Below, piece after piece: positions 46,900-58,379 of a stretch of 64,000 bases of DNA. The position numbers and the translations under genes are program-made. Under the pieces are notes generated by a model. The model did not search any database, was not told the DNA's origin, and saw only the letters and a program-made list of their open reading frames with translations. This DNA comes from Gnetum montanum (lineage: Eukaryota > Streptophyta > Gnetopsida > Gnetales > Gnetaceae): positions 172,292-236,291 of the forward strand of contig MNCI01020785.1 of NCBI GenBank assembly GCA_015680685.1. Reading direction: 5' to 3'. Positions within the stretch are counted from its first letter, which is position 1, and every line of letters begins with the position of its first letter.

Positions 46900-49640
46900 G
46901 ATGTTTTCCCCTACGTAGCAGGAGCAGCTGACGGCTTTGACACTCTGATGATAAAGGGTACCTTAGGTGTGGGCATGGGCTAGGCCATGGCTTTAACGGT
47001 AATCGTCTACGGAATAGACGTCTAAGGTGAAACTTAGAGGAAAAAGGGTTGTCGTTGCTCCATGCCCGTCAATGTTGATGAGTTTGTCACGTGAGGTGGG
47101 CGAGGACACACGTGCAGCATGAAGGGTTGCTACGGTGGTACTGTGCCATCAACATACATACCCACTATGTTGATAGTGTACCCTGTGTTATTTGCATTCA
47201 ACAGATCTTGGTACACATGCATAGACTGGTTTTCTGGATGAACCGAACTACTACTGTCTAAGATCAGCTTTCCTTGGTCGATCATGCATTGAATGTCATC
47301 TTTCAACGCCCAACAGTAGTCTGTGTCGTGACCATACAGCTGGTGATACTTGTAGAAATGGTCTAGCTTGAAGTTCTTAGGAATTGGTGGTTCATTTGGC
47401 AGGGCCAAGGAGGGTTTCTTAAGTAACTCACAATGTCGTATGTGGCATTTTAGAGCCTCCTCGGACACCTTCTTGTATTGAATGTGACCAGTTCCTAGCA
47501 GTAGCTTCAGGAGTTTTGAAGGCTTAATAGGTAGAGCCATATATTTTGAGTAGTCTTTACGCTCAAAATTAGGCTTCGGTTGAGGCAATGTTTCAGGAGC
47601 CGATGCTGTTTGTTGGTCGATGTTGTTTGAGCTAGTGGTAGCCTTAGTAGGCACCGTAGCTATCTTTTTGTTGTTATTTTTCTTTTTGGCTTCTTCAGCC
47701 ATGGCTGCTACTTTTGTTGCTGCAACTTTGCCCTTGTCTTTGCTTTTGTTATAGGAATTTTTATAGGCCACATACGTTGTGTCTTTGCTAGCCTCTACCT
47801 TGTCTTGGATGCTCTTAGTCTGAGGGAAGGCTTGGCTGAGGGAGCGAGGAGCAAGATAATATAGTTTAGACTTAATAAAGTCATTGAATTCCCCCTTGAA
47901 AATTGCCAATACGTGGACCTCCGCAATGGGCTCATGGATTTCATTCAAGGTGGCACTCTACCACTATATAAACTTTTGGACCAGTTCGAGCAAATCCTAC
48001 TTAACTCCCATTAACTGGTCCAACGTGACGTCTGGCTTCAGGTTATATTTGAAACGGGTCACGAACTAAGTCAGAAGCTCTTCCAAGGTCGAGATGGAAC
48101 AGTGCGGAACTGCACAATACTAGTCCAAAGCTTTACCCGTTAGGGACATAGCAAAAACACAGATAATTGTATGTGGCCATTGTTGTAGCAACAATGACTC
48201 TGAACTGAAGATAACAAGATGAGCATTGGGATTTCCTTCTCCATTGTATTTTGTGAAATGGGGAAGTGGCATCCTAGGAGGTAATGACAAGATGGGAACT
48301 ACCAGACTGATAGGATCTTCATGGTAGAAATCCATGACCTGTATTGTATCAGAACTAATAGCTTTAAGGCGTTTAACCTCTTCTGTAAGAGCCTGAATAA
48401 GTTGGAAGGCTTGATCTAGACTTGAGGATGAAGAGGTTGGCTATGAAATAGGAGGTGGAGCCACAGCTGGTGGCAGGATAGGATCAGTAGCATGGCCTAT
48501 GAGCGATGCTGGCAAAACTGTCCCTACGGGCTGTACCACCTACATCATCCACCATGCGGCAGGTAGTGCAGACTGAGTGATAACCATTGATTGTGCCATC
48601 GGATACGCTGTTTGAGTAGCCTGTGGCACAAAAAATGATGCTATAGTTGGATTTACCACCTGCAGGACCTAGTGTTGATGATGAGGAAGGTAGGACATCT
48701 ATGTAGGCTGTGTAATAGGGGGTGACGTATTTGGAGTCCACCACATGGTAGGGGCAGGTCTTGGCACTGTTGGTGGTGCGAGAGTGAAAGTTAGGATGTT
48801 TGTAGCGGCTGTGTACAATTGTGAAGTGGGTATTGTATGCACATATGGTAACGTAGGTGTAAGTACGCGATGTGATGGATCGGCTGACTATGACTGCATG
48901 GGAATGGACTATGAAAGGATAACATCCGGAAAGGGAGCCAAAGAGAAAAAATGTTGATGCGATGAATGTGCAACATGGTTGGTGGTAGACAACGATAAAG
49001 GCATAGTGATCATAAAGAGCGAATTTGCATGAGTCGTTGTGGAGGGAGGAGCCATAACAAAGCTAGCGTGACTACCTCCCTCGAAGTGGGCATCTAGGTC
49101 CTCCCGCCCATCATGGGACACTTCATCATGAAACATCTCATCTCGTTGTTCCGTTGACACCCTGGCCATTAATAGTTGATCCAAGATCTACTGTTGCTGG
49201 TCCATCAAGGAGATGGAAGCATCAGGTGAAGGAATGAATTATTTCCCGTTACAGTATATGAACTCGTATTCACATTTCTCTTCGAGTTCATGTGGGTACA
49301 TGGGCAGATTCACCATAAGTTTGGCACAAAGGAAGTTGTAAAGTTCCATGCACTTAGGGTGTCCTTTAGGATCTTTGTTCTAATTCTTGAGGGATTGTTG
49401 TGGCCGCACGGGACTGGTGGGTGGCTCGACAATAGCAGGTATAGCCTACGTCATCAAGTGATTTTCAAGACTCGCAGTGGCAATGACGATAGTTGTCACA
49501 ACCATTCTATACGCAGCAAGAAGGTAATGCTAATGGGAATAAAGATCACCAAGGAAAAAGTAGGCAAAAGGCAAAGGTGGGCTTTCCATCTTGTTGGTTT
49601 CCAGAGGAATTGTCAAAGTGACTGATCTGTACCACATGAT
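46900..49640 (-). pseudogene. Gag of element D
   Basis: Minus strand. N-terminal part near 49340-49190 (LYNFLCAKLMVNLP, SLMDQQQ, ILDQLLMARVS), a linker with tandem-like Thr/Ala-rich text, capsid-like part 48335-48120 (MDFYHEDPIS, FTKYNGEGNPNAHLV, SLTGKALD), then a 272-codon open frame 47948-47130: NEIHEPIAEVHVLAIFKGEF, a Lys-rich basic stretch, and the Tat-type knuckle FYKYHQLYGHDTDYC in which the first Cys is Tyr. The frame then runs toward the protease. Best preserved Gag of the window, still broken by stops. Confidence 0.85.
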
Positions 49641-49735
49641 CACGTAAACAAATGCAGAGGTATCATGTTTATGCTAGTCGATAATGGGTATAGACAGCTT
49701 ACAGGACTACTCGTGGAATGTGGATCGAAGGTTCA

Positions 49736-49754
49736 GGCCCTCCTTCTAGCATTA
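49736..49754 (-). other. Probable primer-binding site of element D, degenerate
   Basis: TAATGCTAGAAGGAGGGCC on minus, six bases inside the 5' LTR end. Homologous to the site in C, again without the TGG start. Confidence 0.45.
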
Positions 49755-49760
49755 GAAAAC

Positions 49761-50999
49761 TGTAATGATGGAAAACATCGGTTGCCAGAAACATTGATAG
49801 AATTTCCACGTACGCAATTTCAACCCCAGGTCTGTGCGAGGGCCGTGCTGAAGAAAATGAACCCAAGGTGCCCTGAACGGTCTTGTTGATCAAATAGGGA
49901 CTTACTTAGTCAGTAAATTTGTTAATGATCATGTAACGAGATTACGATTTAGTGTGCGAACGTAATACCAATTGATGAGAAAAATGAGATCTACTTCAAG
50001 ACCAAATCTTGAAGGCAATGAAAACAATGTAAAGTATGTAAAATGACTTTTGACATCAATGTAAACAAGATGCAATGAATCAAAATTTTAGAAAATGGCA
50101 CGATCTTGAGATCTGGGATCTATCTTATGGACAAATATGATGAATACAACGAGATTTGCAAGCAAACTTCGATTTGGATGAAGTATCCACCACCAACAAG
50201 AAGCTATTTAGAGATTAAACAAGCAAAAGGCCCATCTACCTTGTTCACTAGCTGATCTGGGTGCAAGGGAGTCAAGCTCGAAGAAAACTGTTCTCTCACT
50301 TGCAATCTCTAGTCAAAAGCTCCTTGTCTCCAACTCTTTTTTTCTTGTATATTTGCTAAATCGCCCACCTGATAAAATTTCTTTGCCAACCTTTTGCCAA
50401 CCCTTTGAGCATTGTCCCCTAGGGTATTTATATGGTTAGGGTTAGGAGAAGAACGCGGTTTAGATGACGCATGTCCTGGGCCCACATAATGTCGTTGACC
50501 TGGCATGCTATAGCTAAAGATTGTGACACTACGCTGTGCTACGCTCTGAAGCGTAACGTAGCATAATCACCCTGTGGCTATGTTGTAATACACTGGGAAG
50601 CATATCATGGCATAATGACTACTACTATTTGAATGATTTCTATCCTTGTTGTTGCGGCTATTTCAACTATGCTTCTTGCGTTATGTGACGCTACGCTGCG
50701 TAGCATATCACGGCGTAATATGCAAAAAGTTAAGAATTTGAAGAATGGTTAACTTGCAAAGTTGAAGTGTTGTCATCATGCATTCCTTGTTCTATTCTAT
50801 CCTCCTGAAGTCTGCTACGCTGAGCTACGTGGCATAGCGTAGTGAGGCCTTAGCCGCAAAAAACAAAGCTTACTAAGATGTGCAGTGGTCTTTGGTGCTT
50901 CCATCGCTCAGACGTCTTGACACTGCGCTTGTGGAAACCCTTGCCTAAACTTTGAGACTTTGCTGAATCATCGAGGTCTCAAAATTTCACGGTGTTTTA
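49761..50999 (-). repeat. 5' LTR of element D
   Basis: 1239-bp partner of 34073-35289. TATA box at 50425-50432 (minus). Ends, on plus, GGTGTTTTA, followed by the GGTAG duplication. Differences from the partner are mostly transitions. Confidence 0.93.
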
Positions 51000-53900
51000 G
51001 GTAGTATGTGATGAAATCACCAAGTTGTACAAAGCTAGTTTCATCTGGGCTATTGACTACACTGACTAAGTCTCTAATAATGTCGTTGTTCCTAAGAAAA
51101 ATGGAAGTATATGCATCTACATAGACTTCTGGGACCTTAACAAGGTGACCATTAAAGATGACTTTTTGTTGCCTAGTATTGATCAATTGGTCAATACCAC
51201 AACTGGTCATGCCTTTTTGTCCTTCATGGATGGGTTCTCAAGGTACAACCAAATTCAGATCAACCCAAAGCACTAGCTTAGTACTACCTTCATGACCCCT
51301 TGGGGTACATTTTGCTACATCATGATGCCCTTCAGACTCAAGAATGTAGGAGCAACTTATCAACAAGCTATGACATACATCTTTAGCAATTACCTATTAG
51401 GTCTACTCAATGATTATGTTGATGATATAGCAGTTAAATCCAAGGTATCACACAACCATGCAAATGATTTAGACCTTGTGCTCAAACATTGCCTGAAGCA
51501 TAAACTTAAGTTAAATCCTAAGAAATGTGTCTTCGGCATCAAGATGGACCGCATGCTAAGCTTTATAGTATTAGAAGTAGGTATATACATAGACCCCAAT
51601 AAGGTTAAGGCCATTATCAACTTAGCACCACTAGCCAACCTTAAGAAGCTACAAGGGTTACATGGTAGATTACAATTCATGCAATAGTTTATCACATAGT
51701 TGACCAACAAATTGTAGCTAATGCAACACTTACTCAAAAAGGGGGTCCACTTTAAGTGGATGGTTCAATGCAAAGAAGCATTTGACAAACTCAAATAGCA
51801 GTTGGCTCAACTTCCAACAATCTACCCTCCATAAGGAGATAAACGTTTCTACATCTACCTTGCTACCTCTGATGCATCCATCACTTCTTCACTTTGCCAA
51901 ACCAAGATGATGGTACCAAGTTCCTCATGTACTACCTAGGACATGCATTAGTGGCTACGAAGTAAAATACAATGGTGTGAAAAATACTTGCCTCACCTTA
52001 GTCTTCACACTTAAGAAGTGAAGGCATTATCTTTTTTTCAGCCAAGTAAACATCATCTACAAGAGAAATGTACTTCGAGCCATTACAATGAACATTTACA
52101 AGATCAGTTGCACTGCACATTGGAAAGCAATATTTGTGAAGTCTGACCTACATTACATTGTGCAAGCATCAACAAAAGGTCAAGTAATAGCTACATAACT
52201 CATAGCTTCTCAAATTAATGACCAAGCAATGATAGATCTAGAATTTCTAGATGAGCTAGTGCTTCAACCTCCCAAGGGGGTAGTGTTGCTATCGTAATCA
52301 CATTCTCCTCTAGGGAGATTTCACCCTTCATGTATCATTTCACATTTCCATGTACTAACAATGTGGTAGAGTACAAAGGTCTCCTCTAGGGGATCTTAGC
52401 AACTCACAACCTAAGAATACAAAACCTAGTGATTCAAGGTGATTCACAACTGGTTGTCAACCAAGTTATAAAGGTTTACACTTGCAAAGCCCAATACTTG
52501 AAGCCTTATTGTGACTTGGCAAAGCACATGCTCAAGTAATTTACAACTATCAATGTCCAACATATCCCCCGTAATGAAAACTCCATTGCTGATGCATTAG
52601 CTACACTAGCCTTAAGCATTACACCTAAAATGTTTCACGCATTGCCCACCGTGGTGGTGGATTGCATAGTGCCTATCACACAAACAATTGACCTTGCATC
52701 CATCACCACAATAAGCATGATCCACATAGTAGAGTGGTATGACAACATCAAGTCATACCTTATACAAGATGAACCTCTACAGCATCTAACCACTTCCCAA
52801 AAGGATGCAGTGTGAAAATAATCATGGTAGTATGTCATCATAGGTGATAGCACACTATGTCGCAGATCCTACGATGGCATACTATTAACATGCATTAGCA
52901 ATGGTGAAGTGCAAATGATCATTGAACAAGTCCATGAGGGACTTTGTGGAGGCCACACAGCACCTAAATAAATGGTAGAAAAAATCATACACTTAGGCTA
53001 CAATTGGCCTTACATGGACTGTGATTGCATTTCCAAGGTCAAGATGTGCAACACATGTCAACAACATGGTAACCTCATACATGTGCCACCTACTGAACTA
53101 CATACACCATAGATCATGTGGCCATTCCAACGTTGGCGGTTGGACATCATAAGATCTATAATGCCTACGTCCTCCATGGGACATAGTTTCATCATAAATA
53201 TCACTAAGTATTTTACAAATTGGGTTGAAGCTTATGAGGACAACATTGCATTAGGTTTGCAAATTCATACTTGACAACATAGCGTCCTATTTTGGTCTAC
53301 ACGTGACTATAGTGATTAACAATGGGCCACAGTTTGGTAGTGCTAACACTAATGCCTTTTGCAAGTGCCTTGGAATTAAACATTCCTTTTCTTCACCCTA
53401 CTACCCACAAGAAAATGGCCAAGAAGAGGCCACAAACAAAGTCATCGTCAATCTTCTAAAGAAGATGCTTCATAGTAGCAAATAATGATGGCATGAGTAA
53501 TTAATCTATGCACTCTAGGCCTACCACACAACACAAAGAACTGCAATAAGTAAGACATCATGCAGCTTGCTTTATGAGTCTAAAGCCATTTTACCTCTTG
53601 AATTATAGGTTCCATGGCTCCATGTAATCCTCTCAAGCTTCATTGATGACGGTAAAAATGACGAGTTGAGGATCATAGACCTTAACTCAATAGAGGAGGA
53701 GCATATGCAAATGCTTGGTCAAATTGAGCAGTACCAACAAACGCAATGGCAAAAGCATAATCCCAATCAGCATTAGTGCCCAATCAAGGAGGGGGACTTG
53801 GTCCTCAAGGTTTTTTGCAAACCTATAGAAAAATCCTTACCCAATTGGGAAGGGCCTTTCTTAGTTGTCAAGGCATATGACAATAGAGCATTCAAGCTTA

Positions 53901-54010
53901 CTAACCATGATGGTAATGAATTTGCCAATCCAGTGAACCACTCGTACCTAAAGTCGTACTATGCCTAATATGCAATGCATGTCAATGATGAAGCAAGGCA
54001 TAGATAGTTC

Positions 54011-54450
54011 ACTATGACTATAAACTGCCACAGCTAATCCGATACAACTATAAACTAGCATAGCTAGTCTGTACAACTATACACTAGCACAACTAGTCCG
54101 CTGCAAATATAAACTAGCATAACTAGTCCGCTATGACTATAAATTAGCATAGTTAGTCTGCTATGACTATAAATTAGCACAGATAGTCTGCTATGACTAT
54201 AAATTGGCATAAATAGTCCACTATGACTATACATTGGCATAGATCATCCTTGGGCCATGATACTAAAACTAGCAGCCATAGCATTTGCCTACCATGACAC
54301 TTAAACTACCATAGCTAATCCTTGCATCATGACATTAAACTAGCACAACATCCACCATCTGCTATGACGTTAAAATAGCACATAGTATTCTGCTAGGACT
54401 ATAAACTAGTGCATTACAGTTTGCCATGACCTTAAACTAGATTCATAGTT
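54011..54450 (+). repeat. 30-bp minisatellite after integrase of C
   Basis: Eight copies at a 29-30 bp step between about 54019 and 54250 (core CTATGACTATAAATTAGCAT), then more diverged copies to about 54450 (TGACATTAAACTAGCAC, TGACGTTAAAATAGCAC). Confidence 0.9.
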
Positions 54451-56102
54451 CAACATGCATAGCTCAACACATACAATTCTATAGATAAGCAAGTGTGAAT
54501 ACTTTCAATCCTCCATCATATACCCACACCTTATGGGTACGAAAGGGTAGGAAATTTGCAAAATAGAGTTCACATCATCAAGAGAGGCCTCTGGGACATT
54601 TGCAATGTTACCACTCTTGGTATTTTGTTGATCCTTTAGAGATGCCCTTAGGTATTTTGCTAACCTGCTTGAGCTCCTATCACCATCGCTAGTAGTACCA
54701 CCATTAGGCCACAGTGACAACATTATCGGCCTTGGGTATTTCATTATTTATTGAAGCTCTCACCATCAACACCACCCACTAGAGTACTAGTAGTACTGTG
54801 GCCCAGCAATTTTGTTACCATCCTCTAGCCCTCATCATTGCTCAATTTTGGAAGTGCATTCAACATCCTAGCTTTCTACCATTTTGCTAGCTTTCCAAGC
54901 TCCTATCCTTGGTTTGGATTCTCAACCACCTACATCACCATCACCCTTGGTTGCTTTGCTAGCCTCCTTGGGGTGCTTGATTCTAATGTGGCGACTGGAG
55001 CTTTTACAACCTTCCTACTCTAGAACCTACACTAGTTTTCCTACACTGGCTCTTCAAGCTCTTAAAACTGGTCTAGCCATTGTAGTATTTGTAGCATGTT
55101 TACATCCAAAATTTTACTGTCATCATATGATGTCTGGTTATTTAGTTTATTTTCTCCACATTGTGTTTGTAAGATGAAGATTCGGAGGTAGTCATGTAGA
55201 GTTGCATCTCATCATTGCAGCAAGATGCCACATCACTCTGATGTACATGATCAGACTAGCTAAGCTGCTCAAGAGTGCATATCCCTATTAACCTGCTATA
55301 GCCTACTTGCATTCACCCTTTTGCCTTACATTTCCCTACTTCCCTCTACATCACTAAGTTTGCAACCCTTCCAATGCACATGGCACCCTCTTTATGTCAA
55401 CCGCAGAACCCATAACAAATGTAACATAACTCATCCTATGGAAAGCTTTTGTAGGCTAGTCAAATCCCAAGTGGATGTAACACAACTCATCCCAAGGAGG
55501 AAACACCTGCCCTACCGATGCAACATGGTTGCATTAAGGCAAAGCTAGTTAGGTGGCATGCAGTCCACCTAATAGAAAGAATCCCATAGCTAGCATCTTG
55601 TAGTGTTTGTCCCAAAGAAAAAATAAAAAATCCAAAAAATGCAAAAAAAAAAAAAACAAGCAAAGAGATGGGACAAAACATGTCCCCAAGGAAAAATTAG
55701 CAAAGTTGTAATTTTGCAATCAGTCCAACCCTCAAAATGCATTAACCTTCTCACAAGCACTTTGACGAGAGGTCATAACTTCATGGGCAAGCCATCCTAG
55801 CACCATCAATGTTGACTCCCTCATAAGCACTCTAATGAGGGATCATCATTTGATGACAAGCCATCTTGGTGCTACACCTTGCAACTGCACATATTGTTTG
55901 CATTTCACTTCCTTGTTGTTCCTTAGTCCATCTTCTTAAAATGTTCCCTATCATTCTCTATCTTCCACACATCATTACCCTTAGCACTCCTGAGCATGGT
56001 GTAGTTGCATCTAATTAGGCACTAACAAGCAATGTTGGTGTTAGGCCTGCTATGGTGTTTTGCATTCTTCATCGATGTCTCTCAGGCCACTTCTCCAGAC
56101 AT
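54451..56102 (+). other. 3' non-coding region of element C
   Basis: No recognisable gene. An A-rich stretch lies at 55614-55660. 55750-55870 holds an imperfect duplication (CATAAGCACTCTAATGAGGGATCAT-like against CACAAGCACTTTGACGAGAGGTCAT). The last 80 bp align with the 3' end of D. Confidence 0.5.
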
Positions 56103-56119
56103 CAACAAAGAGGGGCCAA
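56103..56119 (+). other. Polypurine tract of element C
   Basis: CAACAAAGAGGGGCCAA directly before the 3' LTR; the same core as in D. Confidence 0.8.
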
Positions 56120-57747
56120 TAAAACACCATCAAATCTAGAGCTCCTCAATCTCAATTGCAAATTTAGCTAAGTTTCAAAACTTCATAAATTTCTTCTCTC
56201 TAAGTGTTGAAACTACTCTCCCACTATTGGGACTACACTCTAGAGTGTAGGCAGCGTAGTTAACACTAACAGCCTAGATTTGCAAAATTTCTATAAGTGT
56301 CAATAGCAGCTACAAATTTTTCAAAGTGTCCTGACTATGATCTCCGTGTTGGGACTATGCTCCAGAGCTTAGTTAGCATCAAAATGACTAGTTTTGCAAA
56401 TTTTCTCAAGTGTCAAGCTAGAGGCTATTGAGCATGTATGGGATGGACGAAACAGTTTGGTAGATTTTCTAACTTTTGGTGCTATGCTCCCTGCTACACT
56501 CTCGAGCATAGCTAGCATATTCTACATGCAAGAAACAATTTTGCAAGATTTTTCTAATTGTTTAGGCTACACTCTTCCTACTAGGACTACGCTCCATAGT
56601 GTAGTCAATGTAGCTAGCACTAAACTTCACTTTTTTGCAAGATTTTCCAAAGCATAGCTAGCATAGCCATGTGAAACTACCTTTAGAAGCATCTAGAACT
56701 TAGCACTGGCCTACATCTTGGTGTCAACATTCCTTTGGCAAGCAAGATCAACAATTTTTGTCTCATTTGCAGCCCCCATTTTCCCCCAAATTGTACCTAT
56801 GCTTGACACCACATAGAAAAGTTGCAACATAGTCCCAGAGCATAGTCTCCAAAATTGTACTATTTTGCACTATTTGCAAGTACTTTTTGGTTTGTTTGAC
56901 ACTCTCACATGCAGTCTTGGTAGCGTAGTCATAGTTTGTTAGTCCCACAGAGTCCATTGGAGCACACTAGTAGAACACCATTTGCTTTAGTGGGAGTGTA
57001 GCTGGGGTCAGCATGGTCCCCAACTATCCCTCTACCACATGTCACCCAATCCACATTTCATGATAACCCTAACCCTATAAATACCCCAAAATTTCACATT
57101 TTATGGGTTGGCATTTTGGCATTTTTAAACATTCAACAACCAAATTTTCTTTCTAAGCACCCTTGCACCAAAGCACACTTAGCACCTTGGTAAACTTCAA
57201 GACCCCAATGGACACCATTGGACACTGCCCAACACATCGCATACCACTGTAGTAGCCAACTCGATGGGCTCAAACTTCATGGTGGGCATCAATCTTCATA
57301 GCTAGATAGCTTGAGATTGTGACTATGCTACCTACTATGCATGTTTGTACACCTCATACCTCCTCACCTTCTATTTACAATTGACTATGGTTCCCCTTGT
57401 TTGGGATGGTACCACCTTCCCTTTAGCTCACATTTTGTGCATGTTTCACATTTTTTCCATTTTACTCACATTTTTCATTGTTCACACATCTATTTGCACA
57501 TTCACATCTCCATTTTCATGCTTAAAATTTTGACTATGCTCACCTTCATGAGCACCATGGACACCACATAAACACCTTAAAACATGTTTCATCATAACAC
57601 CCGTAAGTTCCAGTTCAATCAACAAGACTGTTCTAGGCACCTTGCTTCCATTTTCCAGCAAGCCCTCACGTGGGAGTAGCATCAAGACTGTGTGACCATA
57701 GACCTCTCGATGTCACGTTCCAGCTTTTGACATCTTTGGTCGCTACA
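56120..57747 (+). repeat. 3' LTR of element C
   Basis: 1628 bp, starting TAAAACACC (TG changed to TA) and ending CGCTACA, then CCATG. TATAAATA at 57076-57083. More diverged from its partner than the two D LTRs are from each other, as expected for the outer element. Confidence 0.92.
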
Positions 57748-57752
57748 CCATG

Positions 57753-58257
57753 CTCTTCCCATAATGATAAAGAAAATTACTATTATCATTCTTCACATTC
57801 ATCACAAAAAAATTTTCCTGATAAGACCACCCATTGATAGTGGTCACCACATTTTCTATCTATTACAAAGAAATGGTGATTGATTGATCTACAACTCTAG
57901 TCTTATGTTGCACTTCTTTAATAGCGGTAGGTTCCATGCCTTGTACATTTCTTGAGACATCAAGTTAACTCCAAAATTTGAGTCTAGTAGAGCTTTGCAT
58001 GGTGAATTTCTAGCAATTTGTAAATAAATTAGAGGATTTTCAAGATCTATTCTTTTGTTAGGAAGTCCTCCTACCTTTATCCAATCTAATACTATATTAG
58101 TTTGCATGAAAGTTGTAATCTTTTGGTTTGGTTGTTGTGGAAGCATGGCCATTGTAGGAGGATCTACCATAGGAGGAACATGATTAGATGATGTCCTTGT
58201 TCTTCCAGCCTTTTCTAGACTTATCCTAAAGAAACCAAATTTCCTAGATTTATACAT
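57753..58257 (-). pseudogene. Aspartic protease of element E, first part
   Basis: Minus strand. VGGLPNKRIDLENPLIYLQI, then KALLDSNFGVNLMS (active site D-S-N where the family has D-S-G), MYKAWNLP, then NGWSYQENFFV and NVKNDNSNF up to the C insertion. It resumes at 19821 as WLSTINAKLELRDLSLEVS. Frameshift near 57890. Inactive by loss of the Gly and by the insertion. Confidence 0.82.
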
Positions 58258-58379
58258 AGTATTACTAGTATGATCCTTACTTTGTATATTAACTACACTA
58301 GTAGCACTTTCTATTATGGTTGTGTTGAAAATTCTCCTTGCATAAGGGTGAAACTAGCAGTAATTGATTAGGAGGTTGG

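Larger units (their letters stand above)
34073..50999 (-). mobile_element. Element D: Tat/Ogre-like LTR retrotransposon nested in C
   Basis: LTRs 34073-35289 and 49761-50999, TSD GGTAG at 34068-34072 and 51000-51004. On minus: LTR, PBS, gag, protease, antisense gene (on plus), RT, RNase H, aRNase H, integrase, minisatellite, PPT, LTR. Same plan and same extra gene as C, with more divergent gag. Younger than C because it interrupts C's RT. Confidence 0.94.
33598..53968 (+). pseudogene. Pol of element C: RT, RNase H, aRNase H, integrase (split by D)
   Basis: Two parts, 33598-34067 and 51005-53968, that read on across D (KVRLEVVLV then CDEITKLYKA). RT begins FSWSYKDMPG; it has IYIDFWDLNK and an intact YVDD at about 51412. 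RNase H has RFYIYLATSDASI. The archaeal-type RNase H has VVEYKGLL and NSIADALATLA-like sequence with GDSQLVV at about 52440. Integrase has [24 protein letters not shown] (second catalytic Asp replaced by Asn) and ENGQEEATNK, ending LVLKVF..LPNWEGPFLVV..HSYLKSYYA and TAA at 53966. An acceptor-like TTTTTGTAG precedes the RT part at 33589-33597. Frameshifts and stops throughout; inactive. Confidence 0.9.
19827..57747 (+). mobile_element. Element C: giant Tat/Ogre-like LTR retrotransposon
   Basis: LTRs at 19827-21495 and 56120-57747, TSD CCATG on both sides. Without D (34073-50999 plus one GGTAG) it is about 21 kb. Order on plus: LTR, PBS, gag, protease, repeat separator, antisense gene on minus, separator, RT (split by D), RNase H, archaeal-type RNase H, integrase, minisatellite, PPT, LTR. 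The dual RNase H and the gap between PR and RT are Tat/Ogre traits. It interrupts element E. All coding parts are decayed. Confidence 0.93.

Noticed and set aside
54011-54450. CRISPR array (30-bp repeats)
   Set aside because: Units are contiguous without spacers and vary between copies; it is a minisatellite inside a plant retroelement.
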